A DNA stretch of 64,000 nucleotides from CAXXOK01 sp963675365 (lineage in GTDB: Bacteria; Bacillota; Clostridia; Christensenellales; Aristaeellaceae), in contig CAXXVA010000003.1 in the NCBI GenBank assembly GCA_963675365.2, positions 992,001-1,056,000 of the forward strand, written 5' to 3'. Positions 43,715 through 52,265 of the stretch are shown here, in pieces. The first letter of the stretch is position 1; each line of letters opens with the position of its first letter. The notes under the pieces are model-generated. The model searched no databases, was not told where the DNA came from, and saw nothing but the letters and a program-made list of their open reading frames with translations. A program made the translations under genes and the position numbers.

Positions 43715-45046
43715 ATGAAAGAGTTTGACCAGCAGACGCTGTGGAGCACGATGGAAGACAATCCCACGCAGTCGCCGCTTGCCGACCGCATGCGCCCGCG
43801 CACCCTTGAGGAATTCGTCGGGCAGGAGCATCTGGTCGGCGAGGGACGGCTTCTTCGCCGTGCCATCATGGCGGACAAGCTCCAGTCCAGCATCTTCTGG
43901 GGCCCGCCCGGCAGCGGGAAAACCTCGCTTGCGCATATCATCGCCGGGATGACCGGCAGCGAATTTGTCAAACTCAACGCCGTCACCAGCGGCGTTGCCG
44001 ACGTGCGCAAGGTTCTGAAGACCGCCGAGGAGCGGCGTATCCTTCAGGGGAAAGCGACCTACCTATTATTGGACGAGTGTCACCGCTGGTCCAAGGCGCA
44101 GAGCGACTCCATCCTCCCGGCGATCGAGTCCGGCTTGATCCGTTTTATCGGTTCCACCACTGAAAACCCCATGGCGAGCATGACGCCCGCTATCGTCAGC
44201 CGCTGCCGCGTGTTCGCCTTCCAGCCCCTGTCCGCGGACGATATCTTCAAAGCGATGCATACTGCGCTTACTGACAAGGAGCGCGGGTATGGCCGCTATC
44301 AGGTAGACTGTGGAGACGACGCGCTTCGCTATATCGCCAGGATGTCCAGCGGGGACGTGCGTACGGCGCTGTCGGCGCTTGAGCTTGCGTTTCTGACCAC
44401 GAGGGAAGATAAGGCCGGCGTGAAGCACATCACGCTGGAAGTCGCGCAGGAAAGCGTGCAAAAGCCGATCATGAAGCTCGATGAAAGCCTGTACTACGAT
44501 ATGCTGTCGGCGTTCATCAAGAGCATGCGCGGCAGCGACCCGGACGCGGCGCTTTTGTGGTTTGCGAGGCTCATCTACGCGGGCGTCGATCCCCGGTTGA
44601 TCGTGCGGCGCATCATCGTGCACGCAAGCGAGGACGTGGGTCTGGCAGATCCTGTGGCGATGCTGCAGGCGCACGCCGCGGCAAACGCGCTGGAAACCGT
44701 CGGCATGCCCGAGGCGCGTATCCCCATCGCCCAGGCGATCCTCGCCATTTGCATGGCGGAGAAGAGCAACAGCGTAGTCGAAGCGCTCGGCGAGGCGCAG
44801 GCCGACGCGGAGGGCGGCAATTACACCGCCGTGCCCGTCTATCTGCGCGACCAGAATATGGTGCCGAAAAGCGAAAAGAACTCCGATTATAAATACCCGC
44901 ACATGTTCCCGGAGCATTTCGTCCGGCAGACCTATATGCCCGAGGGTTTTGAAAACCGCGTGTATTACCGCCCCAGCGACCAGGGAAACGAAGCAAAACT
45001 CAAAGCGCGTCTGGAACGCAGATTCGGGAAGGACAAAAAGCCGTGA
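43715..45046 (+). CDS. rarA: Replication-associated recombination protein A
   Basis: AAA+ ATPase (MgsA/RarA) related to clamp loaders, acting at stalled forks. 443 residues: LADRMRPRTLEEFVGQEHL, Walker A WGPPGSGKTSLAH, Walker B LLLDECHRWSK (DECH where DEIH is usual), sensor STTENP, and the C-terminal tetramerisation domain ending YRPSDQGNEAKLKARL. I use the ATG at 43715 (MKEFDQQTLW); an inner ATG 12 codons later has a GGAG at closer range. The upstream open frame (to 43544) covers a likely promoter (TATAGT at 43609) and is not counted. Confidence 0.93.
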   Translation: MKEFDQQTLWSTMEDNPTQSPLADRMRPRTLEEFVGQEHLVGEGRLLRRAIMADKLQSSIFWGPPGSGKTSLAHIIAGMTGSEFVKLNAVTSGVADVRKVLKTAEERRILQGKATYLLLDECHRWSKAQSDSILPAIESGLIRFIGSTTENPMASMTPAIVSRCRVFAFQPLSADDIFKAMHTALTDKERGYGRYQVDCGDDALRYIARMSSGDVRTALSALELAFLTTREDKAGVKHITLEVAQESVQKPIMKLDESLYYDMLSAFIKSMRGSDPDAALLWFARLIYAGVDPRLIVRRIIVHASEDVGLADPVAMLQAHAAANALETVGMPEARIPIAQAILAICMAEKSNSVVEALGEAQADAEGGNYTAVPVYLRDQNMVPKSEKNSDYKYPHMFPEHFVRQTYMPEGFENRVYYRPSDQGNEAKLKARLERRFGKDKKP

Positions 45047-45936
45047 GAAGAAGAAAACCGACCCGGCAGATCGACGTCAGCAAGGCGTCCCTGTACGCCA
45101 TCATCGTCAACGTGTCCGAAATCACGGTGCTGATGGGCTTTGTCGTCTATACGATGTTTACCGGCATTACCCCGCAGAACAGGCAGTTTATTCTTTTGTT
45201 TGCGGTTATCGGCGGCCTGATGGCAAGCTGGGGCGCGTTTTTGGATATCCGTGAAGCGCTGATGGCGCGCAGGCGGCAATTGCAGATCCTGGATTTGACA
45301 CAAACCAATACCCAGATGGACGACCTGAACCATACCCTCCGCGCACAGCGGCACGACTTCCTAAACCACCTCCAGGTCGTGTACAGCCTGATGGAGATGG
45401 ACGAATACGCCGAGGCGACCGATTATCTGGAAAAGGTCTACGGGGAGATCCGCGCGGTGTCAAGCTTCCTGTCTACGCGCTCCACGGCGGTGAACGCGCT
45501 TTTGAAGGTTAAGGCGGGTGCGTGCGCCCAGGAGCATATCGACCTGAAAATGAATATTAAAAGCCCGCTGCAGAACCTGCCGATGCCCGCCTGGGAGCTG
45601 TGCCGCGTGCTCGGCAACCTGATCGATAACGCCATGGACGCCGCTAAGCAGGCGGAAACGCCGCAGATCAGCCTGTCGATCGCAGAGGATATCCGCGCGT
45701 TCCGCTTCGAGATTGTAAACAACGGCCCGGCGATCCCCGAAGCCCTGCAGCCGACCATATTTGAGGAAGGCGTCAGCACAAAAGGTGAAAACCGCGGTAT
45801 GGGTCTGTCCATTGTAAAGAACACGCTGAAGCCCTACGGCGGGGATGTAAGCTGCCAAAGCGATGAGAAAGGCACGCGTTTTTCCGTAACGCTTCCAAAG
45901 ATCGCCCTCAAGGACGAAGCCGCCGCCGAGCATTGA
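45043..45936 (+). CDS. Orphan sensor histidine kinase, SpoOB/GHKL type
   Basis: 297 residues. Two transmembrane helices (about 18-40 and 48-66), a short coiled linker, then a Spo0B-like H box with H104 (RHDFLNHLQVVYSLMEM), a GHKL ATPase domain with N box NLIDNAMDAAKQ, and G2 box GMGLSIVKNTL. There is no extracytoplasmic sensor domain, so the signal is probably in the membrane or cytosol. The GTG start lies inside the rarA stop region (overlap of four bases), so it is coupled to rarA. No response regulator is in the window. The closest known architecture is the DcuS/CitA or AgrC-like group, by the H-box only. Confidence 0.85.
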   Translation: MRRRKPTRQIDVSKASLYAIIVNVSEITVLMGFVVYTMFTGITPQNRQFILLFAVIGGLMASWGAFLDIREALMARRRQLQILDLTQTNTQMDDLNHTLRAQRHDFLNHLQVVYSLMEMDEYAEATDYLEKVYGEIRAVSSFLSTRSTAVNALLKVKAGACAQEHIDLKMNIKSPLQNLPMPAWELCRVLGNLIDNAMDAAKQAETPQISLSIAEDIRAFRFEIVNNGPAIPEALQPTIFEEGVSTKGENRGMGLSIVKNTLKPYGGDVSCQSDEKGTRFSVTLPKIALKDEAAAEH

Positions 45937-45961
45937 CGCGGCGGTTCCGGAACGATATAAT
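45933..45961 (+). promoter_or_regulatory. Promoter of rplI-dnaB
   Basis: TTGACG (45933-45938) and perfect TATAAT (45956-45961), spacer 17, overlapping the stop of the kinase gene. Confidence 0.8.
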
Positions 45962-46016
45962 ATTATCTACGGTTTAAAAGATCTTGAGCAGTTCAAAGTG
46001 AAGGAGGAAACAACGG

Positions 46017-46469
46017 ATGAAGGTAATTTTGCTTTGTGATGTAAAAGGTCAGGGCAAAAAGGAAGATATCCTCACAGTGTCCGATGGGTACGCCCGTAAT
46101 TATCTGTTCCCGCGCAAGTGGGCCGTAGAGGCATCGCCCGCGTCCATCAAGGAGATTCAGCGCAAGCGCGCCGCAGAGGAACAGTTGGAACGGGAACACC
46201 GCGCCGCGGCCGAGGAGCAGGCGAAGGCGCTTTCCGGCAAGGTCATCCGCGTGACCGCCAAGTCCGGCGATACCGGGCGGCTGTACGGCAGCGTGACCAA
46301 CCAGGAGATCGCCGACGAACTTAAAAAGCAGTACGGCTTTGAAGCGGACAAACGCAAGGTGGAGTGTGAACCCATCCGCCAGACCGGCGAGTACGACGTG
46401 ACCGTCGGCGTGTATCCCGGCGTATCCGCGAAGATGAAAGTGCTGGTATCCGGCGCGGGCGAGAAATAA
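46017..46469 (+). CDS. rplI: Ribosomal protein bL9
   Basis: Binds 23S rRNA near the L1 stalk. 150 residues with the N-terminal signature GYARNYLFPRKWAVEAS, a long connecting helix and the C-terminal domain (KVIRVTAKSGDTGRLYGSVT). Preceded by GGAGG. dnaB follows after 40 bases, the conserved order in Firmicutes. Confidence 0.97.
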   Translation: MKVILLCDVKGQGKKEDILTVSDGYARNYLFPRKWAVEASPASIKEIQRKRAAEEQLEREHRAAAEEQAKALSGKVIRVTAKSGDTGRLYGSVTNQEIADELKKQYGFEADKRKVECEPIRQTGEYDVTVGVYPGVSAKMKVLVSGAGEK

Positions 46470-46509
46470 GCATAATTTTTATCATTAGAACGAAGGGAGG
46501 CAGCGCCGG

Positions 46510-47901
46510 ATGGAGCAGCAGGATTTAATCAGCATTACCCCGCCAAACAGCGTGGATGCGGAGCGTTCCGTGCTTGGCGCTGCCATGCAGGACGCCGGAG
46601 CGGCTACCCTGGCAGTGGAAACGCTGCAGGCCGACGACTTTTATTCTCCCGAACATCAGGAGATCTTCGGCGCGGTGAAAACGCTGTTTTCCACCAGCGC
46701 GTCCATCGACGTGATGACGGTCTCCAACGAGCTGTCCCGCAAAGGGACACTGGACGGCGTCGGCGGCTCCGCCTACCTGCTGTCTGCCTGCCGCTATGTA
46801 CCCACCACCGCCAACACGGCCTCGTACATCCGTATCGTGCAGGAGAAGAGCACCCTGCGCAAACTGATCTCCGCCTGCCGCCGCATTGAAGAGGAATGCT
46901 ATACGCAGATGGACGATATGGATACGCTGCTGAGTAACGCCGAGCGGCTGATTTTCGATATCGTCATGCGGCGCGGCGGAGGCGACACGCTGACGCCCCT
47001 GAGCGCCGTGCTGATGGAAACCTTTGATAAGCTGGAACAGTTAAGCCGCCTCAAGGGCAAGCTCAGCGGCGTGCCCACGGGGCTTTATGATCTGGACCGC
47101 AAGCTCACCTGCCTGCATGGCGGCGAGCTAATCATCGCTGGCGCTCGCCCCGGCATGGGCAAAACCGCGTTCGCGCTCGGTATTGCGCTGTTTGCCGCCG
47201 TACACGTCAACAGCCGCATCGCCCTGTTCACCATGGAGATGCCCAAAGAGCAGATCGGCATGCGTATCCTGTCCAACGCCGCCAATATCAACATGCAGCG
47301 GCTGCGTTCCGGCATGCTCAGCGACGACGAATGGATGAAGGTTGGCGATACGTTGAACCGCCTGAGCGCCTGCCGCATCTTTATCGACGACACGCCTGGG
47401 TTGTCGCCCTCCAAACTCCGCAGCCGCGTACGCCGCCTGATGATGGAGCAAAACGGACTAGATCTGATCGTGGTGGATTATCTGGGATTGATGTCCTCGG
47501 ACAAGCGCCAGGAGAACCGTCAGCAGGAAGTCTCCGACATCAGCCGCGGACTGAAAGCCATCGCGCTGGAACTGAAGGTGCCGATACTTGCCTGCGCACA
47601 GCTCGCGCGCGGCAATACGCAGCGGCGGAACAAACGCCCGCAGTTGAGCGACCTGCGCGATTCGGGCAGCATTGAACAGGACGCCGACGTGGTGGTTTTC
47701 ATCCACCGCGAAAAATACTATCAAACCGACGAGCCGGACGAAGAGCCGATGATAGACGACGGCGCGGCGGAAATCATCGTTTCCAAGCAGCGAAACGGCC
47801 CCGTCGGTACCGTAGAGGTGGAGTGGCAGGATGAATTCGCTCGCTTCATCAATCCGGCGGGCATCAAGGTGCCCTCCTATATCAACGAGAACGGAGTATG
47901 A
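46510..47901 (+). CDS. dnaB: Replicative DNA helicase
   Basis: Hexameric fork helicase (called DnaC in Bacillus). 463 residues: N-terminal helical domain (PPNSVDAERSVLGAAMQD), Walker A IAGARPGMGKTAFAL, Walker B LDLIVVDYLGLM, and the C-terminal DLRDSGSIEQDADVVVFIHR. No intein. Start supported by GGGAGG about nine bases upstream. Confidence 0.97.
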   Translation: MEQQDLISITPPNSVDAERSVLGAAMQDAGAATLAVETLQADDFYSPEHQEIFGAVKTLFSTSASIDVMTVSNELSRKGTLDGVGGSAYLLSACRYVPTTANTASYIRIVQEKSTLRKLISACRRIEEECYTQMDDMDTLLSNAERLIFDIVMRRGGGDTLTPLSAVLMETFDKLEQLSRLKGKLSGVPTGLYDLDRKLTCLHGGELIIAGARPGMGKTAFALGIALFAAVHVNSRIALFTMEMPKEQIGMRILSNAANINMQRLRSGMLSDDEWMKVGDTLNRLSACRIFIDDTPGLSPSKLRSRVRRLMMEQNGLDLIVVDYLGLMSSDKRQENRQQEVSDISRGLKAIALELKVPILACAQLARGNTQRRNKRPQLSDLRDSGSIEQDADVVVFIHREKYYQTDEPDEEPMIDDGAAEIIVSKQRNGPVGTVEVEWQDEFARFINPAGIKVPSYINENGV

Positions 47902-47902
47902 C

Positions 47903-48859
47903 ATGAAACAGCAGAGTATTATGACTCTTGCAAAAGATATGCGCTTTGAAGGCTACGTGCTGGTTCGCATGAGCGAACAGCGCACCGGCAACACCGGCAA
48001 CAAGTACCTGGACCTCACCCTGGCGGACTGCACTGGGGAACTCAACGGAAAACTTTGGGACGGCAATACCGATCCGCCGCCCGTCGGCAGCGTAATCAAG
48101 GTGCGCGGCATGACGCTTGAGTACAACGGCCGCCTGCAACTGCGCATCGAAAAAATGCGCCCCCTGGAAGACAGCGACAAGGTGGACATGAGCCTGCTGA
48201 CGCCCAGCGCGCCGGAAAGTTCGGACGTCATGCTGTCGGAGCTTACCAAAGCCGTCGATGAAATCACAAGCCCTCCCCTGCGCGCGATCGTCCAGGGAAT
48301 GATCGATCTGTATCAGGACAAACTCCCCTATTTCCCCGCGGCGCAGCGCATCCATCACGCCGAACGCGGCGGGCTCTTACACCATACGCTGGGCATGCTG
48401 CGGCTTTCCAAAGCCGTGCTGCCGCTCTATCCGCAGTTGAATACGGATTTACTGACGTCCGGCGTGATCATCCACGACCTGTGCAAAATTGAGGAACTGA
48501 ACTCAGACGAACTTGGCGTCGTGAAAGATTACACCACCGCCGGACTGCTGCTTGGCCACATCTCCATCGGCGTCTCGCGGCTGAATGAAGTCGCCGACAA
48601 GCTCGATATCAAAGGCGAGCCGCTGCTGCTTTTGCAGCACATGCTGTTAAGCCATCACGGCGAGGACATGTACGGAAGCCCGCGCAAGCCCATGTTCCCC
48701 GAAGCCGAAGTGCTGCACTGGCTGGATATTTTGGACGCGCGCATGAACGAGATCGACACCGCGCTTGCTAAAGTGCCGCCCGGCGTGTTCTCCGAAAAGA
48801 TCTGGTCGCTGGAACGCAGGCTCTATCAGCCGCAGTACGATCAGCTCGAGCAGGAGTAA
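47903..48859 (+). CDS. YhaM-like 3'-5' exoribonuclease (OB fold plus HD domain)
   Basis: 318 residues. The N-terminal OB-fold (KYLDLTLADCTGELNGKLWD) binds nucleic acid, and the HD domain follows: IHHAERGGLLHHTLGML with the paired histidines, VIIHDLCKIEEL as the HD motif, and LSHHGEDMYGSP. This is the order of Bacillus YhaM, which trims RNA and single-stranded DNA. Start at 47903 lies one base after the dnaB stop, with GGAG six bases upstream. Confidence 0.92.
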   Translation: MKQQSIMTLAKDMRFEGYVLVRMSEQRTGNTGNKYLDLTLADCTGELNGKLWDGNTDPPPVGSVIKVRGMTLEYNGRLQLRIEKMRPLEDSDKVDMSLLTPSAPESSDVMLSELTKAVDEITSPPLRAIVQGMIDLYQDKLPYFPAAQRIHHAERGGLLHHTLGMLRLSKAVLPLYPQLNTDLLTSGVIIHDLCKIEELNSDELGVVKDYTTAGLLLGHISIGVSRLNEVADKLDIKGEPLLLLQHMLLSHHGEDMYGSPRKPMFPEAEVLHWLDILDARMNEIDTALAKVPPGVFSEKIWSLERRLYQPQYDQLEQE

Positions 48860-48914
48860 ATCCAGGATATATTGTAAAAACACAGGCTGCCGGCAAGCCA
48901 CGCTCTCCCGCATG

Positions 48915-48943
48915 TTGACGCGTTTTGAGCAAAATGTTAAAAT
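48915..48943 (+). promoter_or_regulatory. Promoter of the lipoprotein gene
   Basis: TTGACG (48915-48920) and TAAAAT (48938-48943), spacer 17, in the 174-base gap before the lipoprotein. Confidence 0.75.
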
Positions 48944-49033
48944 ACAACCGTACAGACAGCCGATATAATGAAAATCGACCTATAGGACGCCCACTCCGCA
49001 AGCATCGCTTGCCAAGAATCGGAGGAAATCGAT

Positions 49034-49888
49034 ATGAAGCGTACAGCCCTTGTACTGCTGTGTCTTGCGGCTTTTGCATTGCTCCTGACCGGTTGTCAAG
49101 GCCAGCAGGAGGACGTCATCCCCGAGGTGACGCAGTTCATCGGGCCCGCCGCGACCGATACGCCGACGCCGTCGCCAACGCCGGAAACGGATACGACGGC
49201 CGATTTCACCGAGTCGGACGCCCTGGCTGAGGAAGATACGCAGCTTACGGAGACGACCGACGCTAATTTCGACGCGGGTTTGGCGGCGCAGACCAACCTG
49301 TTCAATTCCTCGACGACATCCACAGCGGACGCGACGGCGTACCCGTATTCGGGCAGCACGCCGATTCCGCTGATGCCCATCGACGCCCCGACGCCAACGC
49401 CGCAGGCCCCGCTCGTCTTTACCTACATCAGTTACAGTCCCGCGACCGTAGGCGTTACGTTTGAAGCACCCGCGGGCTGGATACCCGACGAAACCTACAA
49501 CGAGGTCTTTACGCTGACTGAGCCCGAAAGCCAGATGAAAAACGGTCAGCTGGCCATCATCAGTATCTATGCCGTCCCCGTCACCAGCGATTATTCCCAG
49601 ACACAGCTTGAACAGGAGATCAAACAGCGGTTGAACACCATCGGATCGCTGAACTTCGTGGAATGGAAACCCAGCTATACCGCCACCCGCTACCTGATGG
49701 GCAGCATGGGCGTATATGCCAACTACACCGGCAAGCTTGTCACCGGTGTGGAAGTCGGCGGCCGTATCCATGCGGTGACGATCGACAACGTGCTTTACTG
49801 CATCCAGATCACCTATCCTCTGGATTTCCGGACCGACTTTATGGATGTTTTCGCCAAACTGAGAGAAACGATCCAGCGCGTACAATAA
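49034..49888 (+). CDS. Lipoprotein of unknown function
   Basis: 284-residue surface lipoprotein: signal peptide with lipobox LLTGC (C21), then a low-complexity Thr/Pro/Asp-rich tether (about 45-135, with repeats of TPTPSPTP type) that would span the wall, and a C-terminal globular domain of about 145 residues (from YISYSPATVGVTFEAPAGW) of the kind found in PsbP-like or membrane-stress lipoproteins. I do not recognise a function. The globular domain looks similar in layout to residues about 255-385 of the large secreted protein at 55309. Confidence 0.75.
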   Translation: MKRTALVLLCLAAFALLLTGCQGQQEDVIPEVTQFIGPAATDTPTPSPTPETDTTADFTESDALAEEDTQLTETTDANFDAGLAAQTNLFNSSTTSTADATAYPYSGSTPIPLMPIDAPTPTPQAPLVFTYISYSPATVGVTFEAPAGWIPDETYNEVFTLTEPESQMKNGQLAIISIYAVPVTSDYSQTQLEQEIKQRLNTIGSLNFVEWKPSYTATRYLMGSMGVYANYTGKLVTGVEVGGRIHAVTIDNVLYCIQITYPLDFRTDFMDVFAKLRETIQRVQ

Positions 49889-49945
49889 ACCAAATTCCAT
49901 TTTAGACCGATCGGCGGTGAATTCATCTCCCGCCGCATTCGCTAA

Positions 49946-49979
49946 CAAAAAAGCGCTTCCTCCGTTAAGAGGAAGCGCT
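49946..49979 (-). terminator. Rho-independent terminator of the zinc-ribbon gene
   Basis: Minus strand AGCGCTTCCTC, loop TTAACG, GAGGAAGCGCT, then TTTTT. Eleven perfect base pairs. It may also serve the lipoprotein gene on the plus strand, though without a T run there. Confidence 0.88.
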
Positions 49980-49997
49980 GGACTTGCCGGTTTACGC

Positions 49998-50288
49998 TCA
50001 GTACTGGGACTGACGGTTCCGGTCGAAGCATTCGCGGCAGTACACGGGACGGTCGCCGCGAGGCTGGAAAGGTACCTGCGTGGTCACGCCGCAACCATCG
50101 CAGATCACTTCGTACATCTGACGCTCACCGCGGTTGGGGTTCTGCGCGGCACGGCGCGCGGAGCGGCATGCGGGGCAGCGGCTGGGCTCGTTCTGAAATC
50201 CTTTGTCAGCAAAAAATTGCTGTTCGCTGGCAGAGAACACAAACTCCTCGCCACAGTCCCGACAGGTCAGCGTTTTGTCTTCAAACAT
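49998..50288 (-). CDS. Zinc-ribbon protein (probable zinc-ribbon/CxxC-CxxC type)
   Basis: 96-residue cytoplasmic protein with two zinc-ribbon units: CRDCGEEF with CPACRSAR, and CDGCGVTTQVPFQP with YCRECF. The first unit ends in an arginine-rich segment. This is a common, uncharacterised small protein in Clostridia and related bacteria. Start at 50288 follows GGAGGAG by seven bases; the frame upstream is open but carries no site. Confidence 0.88.
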   Translation of the reverse strand: MFEDKTLTCRDCGEEFVFSASEQQFFADKGFQNEPSRCPACRSARRAAQNPNRGERQMYEVICDGCGVTTQVPFQPRGDRPVYCRECFDRNRQSQY

Positions 50289-50655
50289 GATGGGTCTCCT
50301 CCAAATCGTTAATCTGTGTCCCAAGCTTATCAGTGATTACGGTGTGGATTTCCAAACTTCCGGACATAGAAGAACGAAGGAGGAAGAACCGATACCTCAT
50401 ACCTTGGCTGGGTCATCTGCGCCATTATATCATGAACATTGATCTTTGTATAGCTATATTCCCAATTTTCACAAACAATTGATTTTACACAATCTTTACT
50501 TTTCCCCCGCCCGACCCGCCTGCTTGTATCTCATAGTAATATATGCGACCGTCAGACACTTTTCAAATATCGTACGATTCGCTATATTGAAAATCAGGTT
50601 TTGTTCCGTAGTTTTAATCGGACGAAACAATTTTTACAATGGGGATGAACACGAA
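50289..50655. other. 367-bp divergent intergenic region with two promoters
   Basis: No gene is seen. On the minus strand TATACA (50447-50452) and TATAAT (50424-50429) with spacer 17 fit a promoter for the zinc-ribbon gene, leaving a leader of about 130 bases. On the plus strand TTTTCA (50560-50565) and TATATT (50583-50588), spacer 17, fit a promoter for the XRE regulator, with a perfect 10-bp palindrome ATCGTACGAT (50569-50578) inside its spacer, a possible auto-operator. The region is notably AT-richer than its surroundings. Confidence 0.55.
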
Positions 50656-50979
50656 ATGGATTATATCGACCTCGGACGCCGAATCAGAAAGCAGCGTACC
50701 CAGCGTGGATGGACGCAGGAAACTTTAGCGGAACTTGTGAACGTGTCCACCTCTTTTGTAGGGCATGTCGAGCGCGGCTCCCGCAAGGCAAGCCTGGAAA
50801 CATTGGTTTCGATGGCAAACGCACTGGATGTAAGCGTAGACTATCTCCTCTCCGGAAGCATCAACAACAGTGTCATCGGCCCGATGCCCAAAGGCCTGAG
50901 CAATCAGCAGCGGACAGCGCTCAAGGAAATCCTCACCACGATCCAGGACAACCTCTCGGAATGGGAAAAGGATCAGTAA
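50656..50979 (+). CDS. XRE-family transcriptional regulator
   Basis: 107-residue DNA-binding protein. The helix-turn-helix lies at about residues 4-60 (LGRRIRKQRTQRGWTQETLA, then VSTSFVGHVERGSRKASLET), of the type in short Clostridial XRE regulators; the C-terminal part is a short helical tail (SNQQRTALKEILTTIQDNL). The start at 50656 gives the usual beginning of the fold; the open frame continues upstream across the promoter. Alone between divergent zinc-ribbon gene and convergent apbE. Targets unknown. Confidence 0.88.
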   Translation: MDYIDLGRRIRKQRTQRGWTQETLAELVNVSTSFVGHVERGSRKASLETLVSMANALDVSVDYLLSGSINNSVIGPMPKGLSNQQRTALKEILTTIQDNLSEWEKDQ

Positions 50980-50989
50980 GCGAAGACTA

Positions 50990-51015
50990 GCGTACCGGAC
51001 GGTGCGCTTTTTTTT
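50990..51015 (+). terminator. Rho-independent terminator of the XRE gene
   Basis: GCGTACC, loop GGAC, GGTGCGC (one G-T pair), then eight T. It starts 10 bases after the stop codon and touches the end of convergent apbE. Confidence 0.85.
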
Positions 51016-52048
51016 ATTTCACGGTTTGATTCGAAAATCCATTGGTTTCCGTGATGATGCCCTCAGCATCCACCCATAGCGCTTCCGTGCCCGGGAATGC
51101 AGACAGCAGCGTCTCCCCCTGTGCGGCCGATAGCGTGAACAGGGCGGTGGACAGCGCGTCCGCAAGCCCGGAGTTTTCCGTGAGGATCGTAACGGACTGC
51201 AGATACTGCGCCGGCATCAGCGTTTGCGGATCAATGATGTGATTGTAGCGTACGCCGTTCACCTTGTAATAGCGCTGATAGCTCCCGCTGGTCACCATCG
51301 AGCCGCCGGAAAGCGCCACGACGGCGAGATCGTTTTGTGATAAATCCGGGTTTTGCACGCCGACCTGCCAGGGCGTTCCGTCCCCGCGCATACCGATAGC
51401 GCGCACGTTGCCGCCTACGCTCAACAGCGCGCTTTCCACGCCGTATGCCGTCATGGCCTGCGCTGTTCGTTCCGTGGCGAAACCCTTGGCGATCGCTCCG
51501 ACGTCCAAAAGCATCTCCGGATCCGCTAAGAACACGGTCATCTGTTCTTCGTCAATCACCAGATCGTCGATATTCGTGTGTTCGGCCGCAGCGATCAGCG
51601 CGTCCATATCCGGCAGGGACGCGTTTTCCGGGTCTGCGATTCCCTCCGTGCGTTTATCGTGCCAGAGCTTCAATACGCTCCCCATGGCGATGTTCACCTG
51701 ACCGCCGGTTAAGCTGTACATCTGCTTTCCGAATAAAAGCAGGTCGATAATCCTTTGGTCTACAGTCACCGGCGCGATACCCGCGTTGTCGTTGACGGTT
51801 TTCAGGTTATTGATTCCCTCATAATCATGATAGATATCATATAAATCATTGCAAATGCGCAATTCGGCTTCGGCCGCCGCCGCGATGTTCGTGGCTTCGG
51901 CGTCGTCCGCGGCATAGATCGTTAATTCCGTATAGGTATCGAACAGATCCAGATAGCTCGCCTTGAAGCGTTTTTCGCTCTGCGTTTGGCGTGGCATCAA
52001 AACAACGAGCAGCAGCACGGCACAGCATACGATCAGTATTTTCTTCAC
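51014..52048 (-). CDS. apbE: FAD:protein FMN transferase (ApbE; FmnB-like)
   Basis: Cleaves FAD and links FMN by a phosphodiester bond to Thr/Ser in the (S/T)GAT motif of extracytosolic proteins, releasing AMP, Mg-dependent. 344 residues with an N-terminal hydrophobic segment (about 4-22) as export signal or anchor, without a clear lipobox. Family motifs: SLTGGQVNIAMGSVLKLW, LDVGAIAKGFATERTAQA, SVGGNVRAIG and HIIDPQTLMPA. Start is GTG at 52048 after AAGGAGG (spacing seven). It is divergent from the FMN-binding protein operon, so the modifier and its substrate are encoded together. Confidence 0.95.
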   Translation of the reverse strand: MKKILIVCCAVLLLVVLMPRQTQSEKRFKASYLDLFDTYTELTIYAADDAEATNIAAAAEAELRICNDLYDIYHDYEGINNLKTVNDNAGIAPVTVDQRIIDLLLFGKQMYSLTGGQVNIAMGSVLKLWHDKRTEGIADPENASLPDMDALIAAAEHTNIDDLVIDEEQMTVFLADPEMLLDVGAIAKGFATERTAQAMTAYGVESALLSVGGNVRAIGMRGDGTPWQVGVQNPDLSQNDLAVVALSGGSMVTSGSYQRYYKVNGVRYNHIIDPQTLMPAQYLQSVTILTENSGLADALSTALFTLSAAQGETLLSAFPGTEALWVDAEGIITETNGFSNQTVK

Positions 52049-52103
52049 TCGCGCGCCTCCTTCGTTCTCCATCCGCTTTCGGGCAGGTTCATTACTGCAA
52101 AAT

Positions 52104-52132
52104 ACCTTATCACAGCGGAAATCGCCCGTCAA
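52104..52132 (-). promoter_or_regulatory. Promoter of apbE
   Basis: TTGACG (52127-52132) and TAAGGT (52104-52109) on the minus strand, spacer 17. Confidence 0.65.
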
Positions 52133-52170
52133 GCCGAGCTCGGTAAGCCGCTGTGACCATTTTCATTTTC

Positions 52171-52221
52171 CGCTGAAATGCTGGTTTTTCCATTGAATCC
52201 ACGGCGCTGAAATGCTATAAT
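52171..52221 (+). promoter_or_regulatory. Promoter of the FMN/Gx operon with 12-bp direct repeats
   Basis: TTGAAT (52193-52198) and perfect TATAAT (52216-52221), spacer 17. A 12-bp direct repeat CGCTGAAATGCT occurs at 52171-52182 and 52205-52216, 34 bp apart, so one copy lies upstream of the -35 and the other runs through the spacer to the -10 box. This could be a regulator site. Confidence 0.65.
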
Positions 52222-52265
52222 AGACCGAACCGTTCGCTACCACGCAACGGCGGATTGGAGGATCC

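Noticed and set aside
44080..44110. Walker B of RarA reads DECH instead of DEIH as a sign of inactivation
   Set aside because: The acidic pair is kept and the third residue varies in AAA+ proteins; nothing else in the gene suggests loss of function.
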